Origin: Wenzhouxiangella sp.
GTDB taxonomy: Bacteria; Pseudomonadota; Gammaproteobacteria; Xanthomonadales; Wenzhouxiangellaceae
Reading direction: 5' to 3'
Length of the DNA stretch: 47,973 bases
NCBI GenBank assembly: GCA_007694055.1
Contig: RECK01000036.1
Coordinates: 1-47,973 of the forward strand
The position numbers and the translations under genes are program-made. Positions 10,625-20,594 of the stretch are shown piece by piece (within the stretch, counting starts at the first letter, position 1; every line of letters starts with the position of its first letter). The notes beneath the pieces were generated by a model. That model saw only the letters and a program-made list of their open reading frames with translations. It had not been told where the DNA came from and did not search any database.

Positions 10625-11609
10625 GGTAGGCCTCTAGGCGCTCCAGCATGTCGTCCAGGTGCGGCACCTCGATCTGGCCGCTGGTGATCATCTGGTCACG
10701 GGTCTGGCTGGCGATCAGCTGCCAGGTCCGGGCATGCTCGGGGTCGGGTGCCGTGATGGTGATCCCCTGTCCGACCAAGGCTTCGCGGGCCGATTCGTTA
10801 TCGCGCCGGTTGACCGCCTCCAGGCGGACCAGGGCCTGGTTGAATTCGCTTAGCACGATGTCTCGATCCTGCTCTGCCAGACGGTTGAACGCACGCCGAT
10901 CCAGGCCGATGGTTCCGCCCGTCATCAGGATGGGCAGATCAAGCATGTGGCGGGCCCGGATGTGCCATTGCAGGATGATGGCGCCGGATTCAGTGCTGGC
11001 AAAGGTATTGATGGCGCCGGTCTGCAAGGATGTGTAGACATCGGCCAGCGGCAGCGGTACCGGGCTGACGCCGGCCTGCTCAAGGGTGCGGCGCGACAGC
11101 GCATCCCCGGCCGGCACCCAGACCCGCCAGCTGGTCGATAGCGCTGCCGGTGCCGGAAAGGGATCGCGACCGAACAGGTAAGCGAAACCGCCCAGGCTAA
11201 GGCCCGGAACGATCAGACCCTGCTCTTCCAGCGCTGCCTTGATCAGCGGATCGAAGTGCTCACGCAAAGCCATTATCTCGTCTTCGCTTTCGAATACGAA
11301 TGGCAGACTGTAGAGGTTGACGGCCGAGGAGACGCCGGCCAGGTCACCCAGGGTAAAGGCTCCTCCCTGAAGCTGACCGAGACGCATGCGGCGCAGGACC
11401 GCGCTGGCATCGCCCATCACGCCTCCGGGGTAGTAGCGAATGCGTACGCGGTTGTCAGTCTGGGCCTGTATGCGCTGCTCGGCCGCGCGCAACTCGTTCA
11501 TCCAGCTTGAACCGTCGGGCGCCAGGGTGGCGATTTTCAGTTCCTGGGCGGCCAGCGGTGCAGCGAGCAGTCCAGCCAGCATGAAAAGTGGGATCAGGAT
11601 TTTGTTCAT
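10614..11609 (-). CDS. dctP: TRAP transporter substrate-binding protein (DctP/TatP type)
   Basis: Signal peptide then ELKIATLAPDGSSWMNELRAAEQRI...; ADVYTSLQTGAINTFAS motif. Confidence 0.9.
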   Translation of the reverse strand: MNKILIPLFMLAGLLAAPLAAQELKIATLAPDGSSWMNELRAAEQRIQAQTDNRVRIRYYPGGVMGDASAVLRRMRLGQLQGGAFTLGDLAGVSSAVNLYSLPFVFESEDEIMALREHFDPLIKAALEEQGLIVPGLSLGGFAYLFGRDPFPAPAALSTSWRVWVPAGDALSRRTLEQAGVSPVPLPLADVYTSLQTGAINTFASTESGAIILQWHIRARHMLDLPILMTGGTIGLDRRAFNRLAEQDRDIVLSEFNQALVRLEAVNRRDNESAREALVGQGITITAPDPEHARTWQLIASQTRDQMITSGQIEVPHLDDMLERLEAYRAK

Positions 11610-12469
11610 CAGTCGAAAATGGCCTCGGTTTGCTGAAGCAGAATCTGCGCGCGGCTGCGCGCCACCTGGTTGATCAGGCGATAGTCCGGATGGTCACTGT
11701 CGGACTGCATGACTTCCTCCAGCAGCGCGACGTAAAGGTCCCGATCAAACATCAGCCGGGCATAGGAATCGGCCATCAAGACGTTGATCAGAAAGTTGTG
11801 ACCTTCAGATGCGGCAAGGGCCTTTTCGAAGTAGTCCCGGGCCTTGCGTGGCTGGCCGCCGGCGGCTGGCGGTCGCTGCGAGTTGAGCACCGCCAGGTAG
11901 AGATAAACCGCACCATCGTCGTGACCGGGCTCGGTCGCGGCCACCCAGTCGAGCAAGGCCTCGACCCGCGGCAGATCGGCAAGGGCCCGGAAGTCGTCCG
12001 AGTGGGCCGCGATCCAAGATGTCCAGGTGGTGGCCAGCACGTAGGCCGGCTCGACCTGGGCGTTCCCCAATTCCGTGATGCGCTGCTCCAGGGTCTCGAA
12101 GTCGAGCTGTTCCAGTCCGCACAGCGTGTTCGAGTGCCGACAGGCGCCGATCCTGGCATGGGCCAGCGCTCTTCGGGTCAGGCGCTGTTCACTTGCCGAG
12201 CCGGATTGATCGACGAACAAGGCGGCATAGGTTCCGGTCAGGCGCGCCGTGGTCAGGCGCAGACCCGGATCGTTTGGCCGCGATTCCAGGCGCGCTTCCA
12301 TCAGCAACAGGTAGGCCGGCAGTGCGGCGGCAACCGCTGAGGGCTCGTCATAGGCACGAATGGCCGATTCGAGATCGTTGGCAAAGTTGGTGGCAGCACG
12401 ATCAAGCAGGCTGGCGCAGCCGGTGAGGAAGAAGAGCGCGGCCATGACCAGCGCGCCGGCAGGCTTCAT
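11609..12469 (-). CDS. TRAP-associated TPR lipoprotein (TatT type)
   Basis: Lipobox LTGCAS; helical repeat protein with [46 protein letters not shown] overlap with dctP. Confidence 0.8.
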   Translation of the reverse strand: MKPAGALVMAALFFLTGCASLLDRAATNFANDLESAIRAYDEPSAVAAALPAYLLLMEARLESRPNDPGLRLTTARLTGTYAALFVDQSGSASEQRLTRRALAHARIGACRHSNTLCGLEQLDFETLEQRITELGNAQVEPAYVLATTWTSWIAAHSDDFRALADLPRVEALLDWVAATEPGHDDGAVYLYLAVLNSQRPPAAGGQPRKARDYFEKALAASEGHNFLINVLMADSYARLMFDRDLYVALLEEVMQSDSDHPDYRLINQVARSRAQILLQQTEAIFD

Positions 12470-13335
12470 GGCGCCTTGACCACGAGCCCGGCCGCCTCGG
12501 CCGTGTTCTGCATCAGCGTGGCAACGGTCATCGGTCCCACACCACCGGGAACCGGTGTGATCCAGGACGCGCGTTTGGCCACGGCGTCGAAGTCCAGGTC
12601 GCCACGAATGCGGCCATCGGGACTGCGGGTGATGCCGATGTCGATCACGATGGTGCCGGGCTGAATCCAGTCCGGGTCGATCAGGCCCGGTTTGCCAACG
12701 GCAACGCAGACCAGGTCGGCGCTACGCACGTGTCGCTCCAGATCCCGGGTAAAGCGATGCGCGACATTGACCGTGGCGCCGGCCAGCAGCAGTTCCAGGG
12801 CCAGGGGACGGCCGACGATGTTGGATGCGCCGACGACGAGCGCATTGCGGCCCTTGACGTCAAGCTGGTGGGCAGACAGCAGCGTCATGACGCCGCGCGG
12901 CGTACACGGACGCAAACCGGGATCCCGCAGTACCAGGCGGCCCATGTTGACCGGGTGGAATCCATCGACGTCCTTGTCCGGATGAATGCGCTGGGTTACC
13001 AGGCGCTCGTCCAGGTGACGCGGCAGCGGCAGCTGGACCAGGATGCCGTGGATCTCGGGTGACTCGTTGAGCTCATCGATCAGGGCCAGCAGTTCGCCTC
13101 GCCCGGTCCCGTGTGCCAGGCGGTGACTGACCGACGCGATGCCAGCCCGCTCGCAGGCTCGGACCTTGTTGCCGACGTAGACTTCGGAGGCTGCATCGTC
13201 TCCGACCAGGACAACGGCCAGGCCAGGAACCTGCCCGCCACGGGCCAAGTGCGCATTGACCGCTTCGGCAACATTAGCCTTGAGTCTCTCGGCGACGGCC
13301 TTGCCGTCAAGAATGTTTGCTTTTGGGGTGCTCAC
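12466..13335 (-). CDS. folD: Bifunctional methylenetetrahydrofolate dehydrogenase/cyclohydrolase FolD
   Basis: [65 protein letters not shown] start. Confidence 0.96.
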   Translation of the reverse strand: MSTPKANILDGKAVAERLKANVAEAVNAHLARGGQVPGLAVVLVGDDAASEVYVGNKVRACERAGIASVSHRLAHGTGRGELLALIDELNESPEIHGILVQLPLPRHLDERLVTQRIHPDKDVDGFHPVNMGRLVLRDPGLRPCTPRGVMTLLSAHQLDVKGRNALVVGASNIVGRPLALELLLAGATVNVAHRFTRDLERHVRSADLVCVAVGKPGLIDPDWIQPGTIVIDIGITRSPDGRIRGDLDFDAVAKRASWITPVPGGVGPMTVATLMQNTAEAAGLVVKAP

Positions 13336-13400
13336 AGGGGCGACATTGTACCGGGAAGCGGTTAGGATTGAGGCATGTTACAAGCCTGAGGATCGTAAAC

Positions 13401-13889
13401 GTGAACGTCTTCAACTACAACTTCGCCGGCCTCACCGGCGGTGCCGTGTCGCTGGAACGCTTTCGCAATCAGCCCATACTGCTGGTGAATACCGCGTCGG
13501 AATGCGGATTCACTCCGCACTACGCCAAGTTGCAGCAACTCTACATGGACTACCAGCAGTCCGGTCTTGTTGTCGTTGGCATACCTTGCAACGATTTCGG
13601 TGAACAGGAGCCGGGCTCGGAGGAAGAAATCGCGGAGTTCGTGCGCACCGAATACAACGTCACTTTCCCGATGACGGCCAAGTACTCGGTCATGGGGATA
13701 AACGCGCACAACCTGTTCAAGGATCTGGCCCAGGAATACGGTGGTGCGGTTCTGCCACGCTGGAATTTCCACAAGTACCTTTTCAACCGCAAGGGTTCGC
13801 TGGTTGAACACTGGCCGGCCCAGACGCCGCCCGACGACCCGGCCGTGACTCACCAGATCACGCGTAACCTGCAGTCCTGGTCGCTGTAG
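13401..13889 (+). CDS. Glutathione peroxidase family protein (Cys form)
   Basis: NTASECGFTPHYAKLQQLY, GIPCNDFGEQEPGSEEEI, WNFHKYLFNRKG; GTG start inferred at VNVFNYNF. Confidence 0.9.
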   Translation: MNVFNYNFAGLTGGAVSLERFRNQPILLVNTASECGFTPHYAKLQQLYMDYQQSGLVVVGIPCNDFGEQEPGSEEEIAEFVRTEYNVTFPMTAKYSVMGINAHNLFKDLAQEYGGAVLPRWNFHKYLFNRKGSLVEHWPAQTPPDDPAVTHQITRNLQSWSL

Positions 13890-13902
13890 CAGCGGGTCAT
13901 GC

Positions 13903-15042
13903 TCAAACGGATGTCCGGGGCCCGCAATCCGGACATTCGGGATCTCTGATCAGGCGGGTGGTGCGAAAACGCATGCTGAGGGCGTCGAAGTGCAGCAGTC
14001 GCGATTGCAGGCACTCACCGATACCGAGTATGCGTTTGAGAACCTCGGTGGCCTGGAGGCAACCGATCACGCCTGGCATGACGCCCAGTACGCCGGCCTC
14101 GGCGCAGCTGGGGGCATCCCGGGGCAGCGGGGGCTCCGGGAAAAGACAGCGATAGCAGGCCCCCTGCCCCGGTTCGAACAAGGCAACCTGACCCTGGAAG
14201 CGCAGCACGGCACCGTAGACCAGCGGCTTGCCCAGCGCCTGGCAGGCCGCATTGAGTACGTAGCGGGTCGGAAAGTTGTCCGAGCCATCGACCACCACGT
14301 CGGCCGCCTCGATGACGGCCTCGGCGTTGTCAGCGTCGAGGCGCTGGTTGATCGTGCTGATCCGGATATCCGGGTTCAGCGCATGCAGACGCTGAGCAGC
14401 GGATTCAATCTTGAGATGACCCACCAGGTGATCACTGTGCAGGATCTGGCGCTGCAGGTTACTGCGCTCGACCCGATCGGCATCAACCAGGGTCAGATGT
14501 CCGATGCCGGCGGCGGCCAGGTATAGCGCGGCCGGCGAGCCGAGACCGCCGGCGCCGACCAGCACGACATGGGCCGCAGCCAGCTTTTCCTGACCGATTC
14601 TGCCCACCTCCGGCATGGCAAAATGACGCAGGTAACGTTCGGATTCCTGGCCTGTGTCGGCGCTGATCTGACGGATCTCTCCACCCGTATCACGCCAGGC
14701 AGCGAAGCCGCCGACCAGGCTGGACACCGAACTGTAACCCAGTTCCCCGAGGCTGGCCGCCGAAATGCGTGATCGATCACCCCCGGCGCACATCAGAATC
14801 AAATCGGACTGCCTGTCGGGGACCAGGTTGCCGATTTCCAGCTCCAGCATGCCGCGCGATATCAACAAGGCCGGTGCGGCGGTGCCGCCACCCAGCTCGG
14901 CGGGCTCTCGGATGTCAAGAAGGATCGCTCCGTCGGCAACGCGGGCCCGGGCCGCGGCCACGTCAATCTCGGCGACTTTCTCGCTCAGCCCGGCCAGGTA
15001 GCGCTGCAGCCGTTTACTTGCGTCGTTTCTTTCGTCGGCCAA
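13903..15042 (-). CDS. moeB: MoeB/ThiF-type adenylyltransferase with N-terminal rhodanese domain
   Basis: N-terminal rhodanese (LLDIREPAE, CAGGDRSR) followed by GAGGLGSPAALYLAAAGIG, DGSDNFPTRYVLN, Zn motifs CYRC and CPDC; TTG start is uncertain. Confidence 0.88.
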   Translation of the reverse strand: MADERNDASKRLQRYLAGLSEKVAEIDVAAARARVADGAILLDIREPAELGGGTAAPALLISRGMLELEIGNLVPDRQSDLILMCAGGDRSRISAASLGELGYSSVSSLVGGFAAWRDTGGEIRQISADTGQESERYLRHFAMPEVGRIGQEKLAAAHVVLVGAGGLGSPAALYLAAAGIGHLTLVDADRVERSNLQRQILHSDHLVGHLKIESAAQRLHALNPDIRISTINQRLDADNAEAVIEAADVVVDGSDNFPTRYVLNAACQALGKPLVYGAVLRFQGQVALFEPGQGACYRCLFPEPPLPRDAPSCAEAGVLGVMPGVIGCLQATEVLKRILGIGECLQSRLLHFDALSMRFRTTRLIRDPECPDCGPRTSV

Positions 15043-16417
15043 AGTCTTTCAGACGTTTGCGTTTCTGGATCTGTCGTGGCGTCAGTTTGTTCTTGCGCCC
15101 GGCATAGGGATTGTCGGAATCGCGGAACAGCAGGCGAACCGGGACCCCGGTGAAATTGAAGTGGCGTCGGAACGCGTTGATCAGATAGCGTCGGTACTGC
15201 TCGGGAACCTCGGCGGTTCGATTGCCGTGGATGATGATGCGGGTCGGGAAATTACCGCCGGAATGGGCGTAGCGCAGTTTCGGTGTGGCATGTTTTCCGC
15301 CTGGCGGCGCATGTGCCTCGACCGCTGCCCTGAGGACCCGCGTCAATGCCGGCGTTGACAGATCCTGGCTGGCGGCACCATGAACATGCTCTATGGCATC
15401 GGTCAACTCGCCAAGACCACTGCCGTGCAGGGCCGAAGCGGTTACGACCGGCGCGAAGGTGGCGAAAGACAGTCGTTCAGCAACGTCTTTCAGGGCCTGA
15501 TTACGCTGGTCGCGATCAAGGCAGTCCCATTTGTTGAGAACGATGACCAGGGCCCGACCGGCGTCAATGACATGGCCGGCCAGGCGTGCATCCTGTTCGG
15601 AAACACCGTCGGCGACGTCCAGCAGCAGGGCTACGACGTCGGCCTTTTCCATCGCCTGCAGGGCCTTGATGGTACTGAATCGCTCGATGCCCTCCTGGCT
15701 TCCGCGGCGCCGGCGAATGCCGGCGGTGTCGACCAGGTGGTAGACCTGCCCATCGCGTTCGACGCGGCCACGGATCGGGTCGCGGGTGGTTCCCGGTGTC
15801 GGCGTGGCCAGGGCCCGCTCCTCGCCCATCAGGCGATTGAGCAGGGTTGATTTGCCCGCGTTGGGGCGGCCAATCAGGGCCAGGTGGATGCCTTCGCTAT
15901 CGATTACAGGGGTCGATTCGCCAGCCGGCAGGGCCTCGACAATGGCGCTTGACAGGCGATCCAGCCCACGGCGGTGACTGGCCGCAATCAGCAGTGCGGG
16001 CATGCCGAGTTCGGATGCCTCGGCCAGGACCAGATCGGCATCAAGCCCGTCTGACTTGTTGACTGCGTGTATCAGCGGCTTGTCCAGTCCGCGCAGCCAC
16101 TGGGTGATTTCCAGATCAGCCGGGATCAGGCCATCGCGGGCATCGGTGACAAACAGCACCAGGTCGGCTTCGTCCACGGCCAGCCGGGTCTGGTGCTGGG
16201 CAGCGCTCTCCATTTCATCAGCAGCGTCATCCAGCCCACCGGTGTCAACCAGGATCACGTCACGCTCAGCCAGGCGCGCCCGGCCATAGATACGATCCCG
16301 GGTTACGCCGGGAAAGTCGGCGACCAGGGCATCCCGGGTTCGGGTCAGCGCGTTGAACAGGGTGGATTTGCCCACGTTGGGCCGACCCACGATGGCAACC
16401 ACCGGCAGGTCATTCAT
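15014..16417 (-). CDS. der: GTPase Der (EngA)
   Basis: Two G domains: VGRPNVGKSTLFNALT and IGRPNAGKSTLLNRLMGEERALATPTPGTTRD; start could also be TTG at 16441. Confidence 0.96.
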   Translation of the reverse strand: MNDLPVVAIVGRPNVGKSTLFNALTRTRDALVADFPGVTRDRIYGRARLAERDVILVDTGGLDDAADEMESAAQHQTRLAVDEADLVLFVTDARDGLIPADLEITQWLRGLDKPLIHAVNKSDGLDADLVLAEASELGMPALLIAASHRRGLDRLSSAIVEALPAGESTPVIDSEGIHLALIGRPNAGKSTLLNRLMGEERALATPTPGTTRDPIRGRVERDGQVYHLVDTAGIRRRRGSQEGIERFSTIKALQAMEKADVVALLLDVADGVSEQDARLAGHVIDAGRALVIVLNKWDCLDRDQRNQALKDVAERLSFATFAPVVTASALHGSGLGELTDAIEHVHGAASQDLSTPALTRVLRAAVEAHAPPGGKHATPKLRYAHSGGNFPTRIIIHGNRTAEVPEQYRRYLINAFRRHFNFTGVPVRLLFRDSDNPYAGRKNKLTPRQIQKRKRLKDFGRRKKRRK

Positions 16418-16437
16418 GGAACAAGCGAGCCGGGTGC

Positions 16438-17595
16438 TCAACCACGCAGCCGCCAGGCGCTCAGGTTACCGTTCTCGTCGAGCACATAGACGGTGTTGCC
16501 GACTGCCACCGGTGCCGCGGACGGTGCCGATCGCGTCGGTCGGACACGAGCAACGAAGTTACCGCTGTCGCTGTCAAGCCAGTGCATGAAGCCTTCGTTG
16601 TCAACGGTGACGACAAAGTCGCCGACAAATACCGGTCGACTGATCCCGCGACGAGCCAGGCGATCCTCCCGCCACAGGGTCGAGCCATTGCGGCGATCAA
16701 TCAACCACACCGCATCGTCGCGATCGGCGGCAGCCAGCTGGGTACGCTGCAGACTGATGCCGGAGTGAGAGGCAACGTCCTTGACCCACAGAATGCGTCC
16801 TGATTCCAGTGCCAGGCTGGCCATTCTTCCCCGATAAGTGACCACGTAAAGATCCGTGCCGACGATCGCCATGGGGCCATCGATATCGGCAAGTCGTTCG
16901 AGCTCGGTTCGTCCCTCGGGTACGCTGACGCGCTGTTCCCACAACAGGCTGCCGTCGCTGACGCGAAGTCCGGCAACCATGCCGTTGTCGAAGCCGATAA
17001 AGACCTGGCCGGCGCGCACCAGTGGATCGCTGTTGCCGCGCAGGGTCAGCAGGGGAACACTGCGATCATGGACCCAGATCCGGCGACCATCGGCCGGATC
17101 GATGCCGAATGTCCTTCCGTCGATGCAGCGCACAACGATGACGCCGTCGTGCAGGACCGGGTAAGACAGGATTTCCGAGGACAGTCGGGCTCGCCAGCGT
17201 TCGCTGCCAGACTCGGCATCGAGGGCTACGAGGTTGCCATCGAAAGTGCCGGCCAGCAAGAGATCATCGAAGACTGCCGGGCCGGCGGACAAATCCAGGC
17301 CTGTATCAAAACGCCTCAGAACCCGGCCACTTTCCGTGCTGACCGCTGAAATACGACCTCGATGATCGCCGACCCAGATGGTGTCACCAACCACCACCGG
17401 GCGGAAGTTGGGCCGACTGCGGTTGAGGCCGGCGCCGACGCCGGTGGACCACAAACGTTCGACTTGCACGGTGGCATCGAAGCGGACCAGTTCTGATGGA
17501 CCATCATCATCGCCACGATCGCGGTTGAAAATCCCGCAACCGCTCAAGGCAGCTGCGAGGGCGATTGCCAGACCGGTTCGAATCCACCGGGTCAC
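16438..17595 (-). CDS. bamB: Outer membrane assembly lipoprotein BamB
   Basis: Lipobox LSGCGIF, PQQ-like beta-propeller repeats; between der and yfgM. Confidence 0.93.
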   Translation of the reverse strand: MTRWIRTGLAIALAAALSGCGIFNRDRGDDDGPSELVRFDATVQVERLWSTGVGAGLNRSRPNFRPVVVGDTIWVGDHRGRISAVSTESGRVLRRFDTGLDLSAGPAVFDDLLLAGTFDGNLVALDAESGSERWRARLSSEILSYPVLHDGVIVVRCIDGRTFGIDPADGRRIWVHDRSVPLLTLRGNSDPLVRAGQVFIGFDNGMVAGLRVSDGSLLWEQRVSVPEGRTELERLADIDGPMAIVGTDLYVVTYRGRMASLALESGRILWVKDVASHSGISLQRTQLAAADRDDAVWLIDRRNGSTLWREDRLARRGISRPVFVGDFVVTVDNEGFMHWLDSDSGNFVARVRPTRSAPSAAPVAVGNTVYVLDENGNLSAWRLRG

Positions 17596-18245
17596 GAAGC
17601 ATCCTCCGCACTGCCCGGGCCAGTGGCGTCAATCTTGAGCTGCAACAGGCGTCTCTTGCCGCCCTGCCCGCTGATATTGTCCAGAGCCTCCTGGAATGCG
17701 ACGCGGGCCCCGGCATGATCGCCGCGGGCCAGCAACAGGTCACCCCGCACCTCGGCCCAGGCTGATGTGAAGCCGGGTGGCGCATCGCCCTCGACCAGAG
17801 CCATGGCGCCTGCCAGATCGCCTTGCGCTTCGAAGATGCGTGCCAGGCGCAGGGTCACCACGGGGCGAAGTGAATCCAGCCCCCGGCGCTCAAGCAGCTC
17901 CGAATAAATCCGGGCTGCCGGCTCCAGTCGCCCATCCTCGACATAGGCCGAGGCCAGGAGAATCCCGGACAGCGCCACGTAAGAGCTGCGCGGAACTGCC
18001 TCTCTCAGGGCGGCGAACTGTTGTTCGGCCAGGTCCACTTCGCCGGATTCAAGCTCGCGCTGGATGACGTCGAAATACTCGGCGGCCAGAAAGCGTTGCT
18101 GAACCTGGTGATCTTGCCATTGGCGGTACCCGAAAATGCCACCGAAGGCGAGGACCAGGCCCAGTACGATGGAAACGCCGTACTCCTTGATCCATTTGCG
18201 GACGCGTTCGCCCTGTTCGTGCTCGTCGTAAAGCTCTACAGCCAT
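17592..18245 (-). CDS. yfgM: YfgM-like tetratricopeptide membrane protein
   Basis: VELYDEHEQGERVRKWIKEYGVSIVLGLVLAFGGIFGYRQWQ; between hisS and bamB. Confidence 0.9.
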   Translation of the reverse strand: MAVELYDEHEQGERVRKWIKEYGVSIVLGLVLAFGGIFGYRQWQDHQVQQRFLAAEYFDVIQRELESGEVDLAEQQFAALREAVPRSSYVALSGILLASAYVEDGRLEPAARIYSELLERRGLDSLRPVVTLRLARIFEAQGDLAGAMALVEGDAPPGFTSAWAEVRGDLLLARGDHAGARVAFQEALDNISGQGGKRRLLQLKIDATGPGSAEDAS

Positions 18246-18300
18246 GGGAACTGTTCTCTTGCCGTTGCGATTAAGGAAAAATTAAGCTAACAATGATAAA

Positions 18301-19581
18301 TCAATGCTCGCCGCTGGCGGCAAGCAAGCGTGCGAGATGTTCGGCCAGCTGCGCGATTGGCACGCTGTCCTGCTGCGCCGAGTCCGAGCGCAGGTTCTTG
18401 ACCTGGACCACGCCGGCTGCAAGTTCAGCCTCGCCCAGGACCAGCGCCAGGGGCGCCCCGCTGCGATCGGCGCGCTTGAACTGGGCCTTGAAGCTGCCGC
18501 CAGCCAGGGACATGCCGACCCGCAGTCCGGGATGCGCTTCGCGCAGCTGCTCGGCGAGCTTCAGCGCCTCGCCGATCTCGACCTGGCTGACCAGATAGAC
18601 CTGCGGTACCTGTACTTGTTCCATACCGCCTGCGCTCAGCAGGGCCAGCACGCGCTCAACGCCCAGTGCGAAGCCGATGCCAGGTGTGTCCTTGCCGCCT
18701 TGCATGGCGACCAGCTCGTCATAGCGCCCGCCGGCACAAACCGTGCCCTGGGCGCCGAGATCGTCGGTAATCCACTCGAATACGGTGCGGCAGTAGTAAT
18801 CCAGCCCGCGTACCAGCCCCGGATTGATTTGGTACTGAATACCCAGTTGCTCGAGCAAGTGACAGACCTGGTCGAAGTGGACCCGGGCGGACTCGCCCAG
18901 GGCGTCGAACAGGCGAGGAGCGTCTGCCATCAGCGCCTTCGTGTCGGGATTCTTGCTGTCGAAGATCCGCAGCGGATTGGTTTCCAGGCGGCGCTGACTG
19001 TCGGCATCCAGGCGATGGACATGGGGTTTCAGATAGTCAATGAGCAACTGGCGGTAGCGAGCCCGGTCTGCCCGGTCTCCCAGCGAGTTGATTTCCAGCC
19101 GGATCTTGTCGCGCAAGCCAAGGGTGCGCCAGATGCGTTCGACCATGGCGATCAACTCGGCGTCCGCAGCGGCCTGCTCGAGACCGAAAACTTCGGCACC
19201 GAATTGGTGGAACTGACGTTGCCGTCCTTTTTGCGGTCGCTCGTGGCGAAACATCGGACCCTGGTACCAGACCTTCAATCCCGGTGATTGCAGCAGGCCA
19301 TGCTGGATCGCGGCCCGGACGACACCGGCGGTACCCTCCGGCCGCAGGCTGAGCATGTCGCCGTTGCGATCCTCGAAGGCGTACATTTCCTTTTCGACCA
19401 CATCGGTTGCCTGGCCGATGGCACGCATGAACACCTCGGCCTGCTCGACCAGGGGCAACCGAATCTCATGGAAATCGTAGGCTGCGAAAATTTGCGCAAG
19501 CTGATTTTCCAGCCACTGCCAAAGCGGTGAATCGGCTGGAAGAATGTCATGCATCCCGCGAACGGAACGAATCGTGTTCAT
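18301..19581 (-). CDS. hisS: Histidine-tRNA ligase
   Basis: IRSVRGMHDILP, FRHERPQKGRQRQFHQFGAEVFG, GLDYYCRTVFEW, CAGGRYD. Confidence 0.97.
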   Translation of the reverse strand: MNTIRSVRGMHDILPADSPLWQWLENQLAQIFAAYDFHEIRLPLVEQAEVFMRAIGQATDVVEKEMYAFEDRNGDMLSLRPEGTAGVVRAAIQHGLLQSPGLKVWYQGPMFRHERPQKGRQRQFHQFGAEVFGLEQAAADAELIAMVERIWRTLGLRDKIRLEINSLGDRADRARYRQLLIDYLKPHVHRLDADSQRRLETNPLRIFDSKNPDTKALMADAPRLFDALGESARVHFDQVCHLLEQLGIQYQINPGLVRGLDYYCRTVFEWITDDLGAQGTVCAGGRYDELVAMQGGKDTPGIGFALGVERVLALLSAGGMEQVQVPQVYLVSQVEIGEALKLAEQLREAHPGLRVGMSLAGGSFKAQFKRADRSGAPLALVLGEAELAAGVVQVKNLRSDSAQQDSVPIAQLAEHLARLLAASGEH

Positions 19582-19607
19582 GCGAAAGGCTCTCTGGAAA
19601 AACCAAT

Positions 19608-19628
19608 GACCCGCCAGGTGGGCGGGTC
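19608..19628 (-). terminator. Hairpin between rodZ and hisS; weak terminator/attenuator candidate on minus strand
   Basis: Minus strand GACCCGCC-CACCT-GGCGGGTC (8-bp perfect stem) followed by ATTGGTTTTT. Confidence 0.45.
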
Positions 19629-19658
19629 CGCTCCTGATTCAGGCTGAAAGGACCTGGC

Positions 19659-20594
19659 TCAGCGTCTTACTTCTCCACCGGCCAGCACTTCCAGGCTGAC
19701 CACGTCGGCGCGGTCATGGCCCGGATATTCAAGTGCCTGCCCGTCGGCAAGCAATCGAACCGCGCTGGCTCGACCCAGCAGCAAACGAAGCGGCGGTTCC
19801 CCCTGGTAGGAGCGCCGCTGGCCAGCACGTAGCAAGTCGTATTCGAGGCGCTTGCCATCAGCGGAATAAATCTCCACCCAGCTGTCTTCGACCAGTTCGA
19901 TTCCCAGCTCCAGCTTGAGCGCCTGAGCGATATCGTCTTCGCCTGGCGGAGCCAGCGGTGCCGTTTCGGCCAGCGGCAAAGGTTCGGGCTGCAATTCCCG
20001 CACCGGGCGCAGAGAGCGAATGGGCAGTGCCGAGGCCGTCACCGGGCCGACGGCTTCACCATCGCCGGCATCATCCAAGGCCAGGGCACGGGCGATACGG
20101 CGCGCCATGCGCTGCTCGTCGCTGTTGGCAGAATCGCCTTCGACATGCTCCACGGCAGGCCGCGGTTCAGGCTCGGCCATGCGCGAACCGCCTTGAATGA
20201 AAAAGATAATCAGCGGAGGAACAATCGCAATTGTAACAACGATATACGTTGCATACTTGACGTACTTTTCAATCTTCCTTGCGCTGCGGGGTCGGGGCAG
20301 AACCTGGCGCAGTTCGGGGCTCGGGTCCGGGTCGATGTCGGCCAGCAACGGCGCCGGATCCATTCCGAGCAGGCGGGCATAGTTGGCAACATGCCCGCGC
20401 CGGTACAGTCCGGCCAGCCGGTCAAGTCGACCCTCCTCGATATCCTCGACGGTCATGCCAGGCAAACGCAAGGATCTGGAAACATCCTCGATGTCCAGTT
20501 TCCGTGCACGCCGGGCCGCTTTCAGGCTCTCGCCGATCAGGCGATGCCTATCTTCGGCGCCGCCTTCTTCTTTAATTGTTGTTATGTCGGTCAT
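19659..20594 (-). CDS. rodZ: RodZ-like cytoskeleton protein (HTH + TM + C-terminal domain)
   Basis: IGESLKAARRARKLDIEDVSRSLRL HTH, single TM (YIVVTIAIVPPLIIFFI), C-terminal DSWVEIYSADGKRLEYDLLRAGQ. Confidence 0.9.
   Translation of the reverse strand: MTDITTIKEEGGAEDRHRLIGESLKAARRARKLDIEDVSRSLRLPGMTVEDIEEGRLDRLAGLYRRGHVANYARLLGMDPAPLLADIDPDPSPELRQVLPRPRSARKIEKYVKYATYIVVTIAIVPPLIIFFIQGGSRMAEPEPRPAVEHVEGDSANSDEQRMARRIARALALDDAGDGEAVGPVTASALPIRSLRPVRELQPEPLPLAETAPLAPPGEDDIAQALKLELGIELVEDSWVEIYSADGKRLEYDLLRAGQRRSYQGEPPLRLLLGRASAVRLLADGQALEYPGHDRADVVSLEVLAGGEVRR

Noticed and set aside
11855-11866. GCCGCCGGCGGC 12-bp palindrome
   Set aside because: Short GC-only palindromes are expected in this base composition
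17571-17590. GGTTCGAATCC, a tRNA T-loop-like string
   Set aside because: Flanks do not form a T-stem (ACCGG vs CCACC) and it lies in the bamB signal peptide coding sequence
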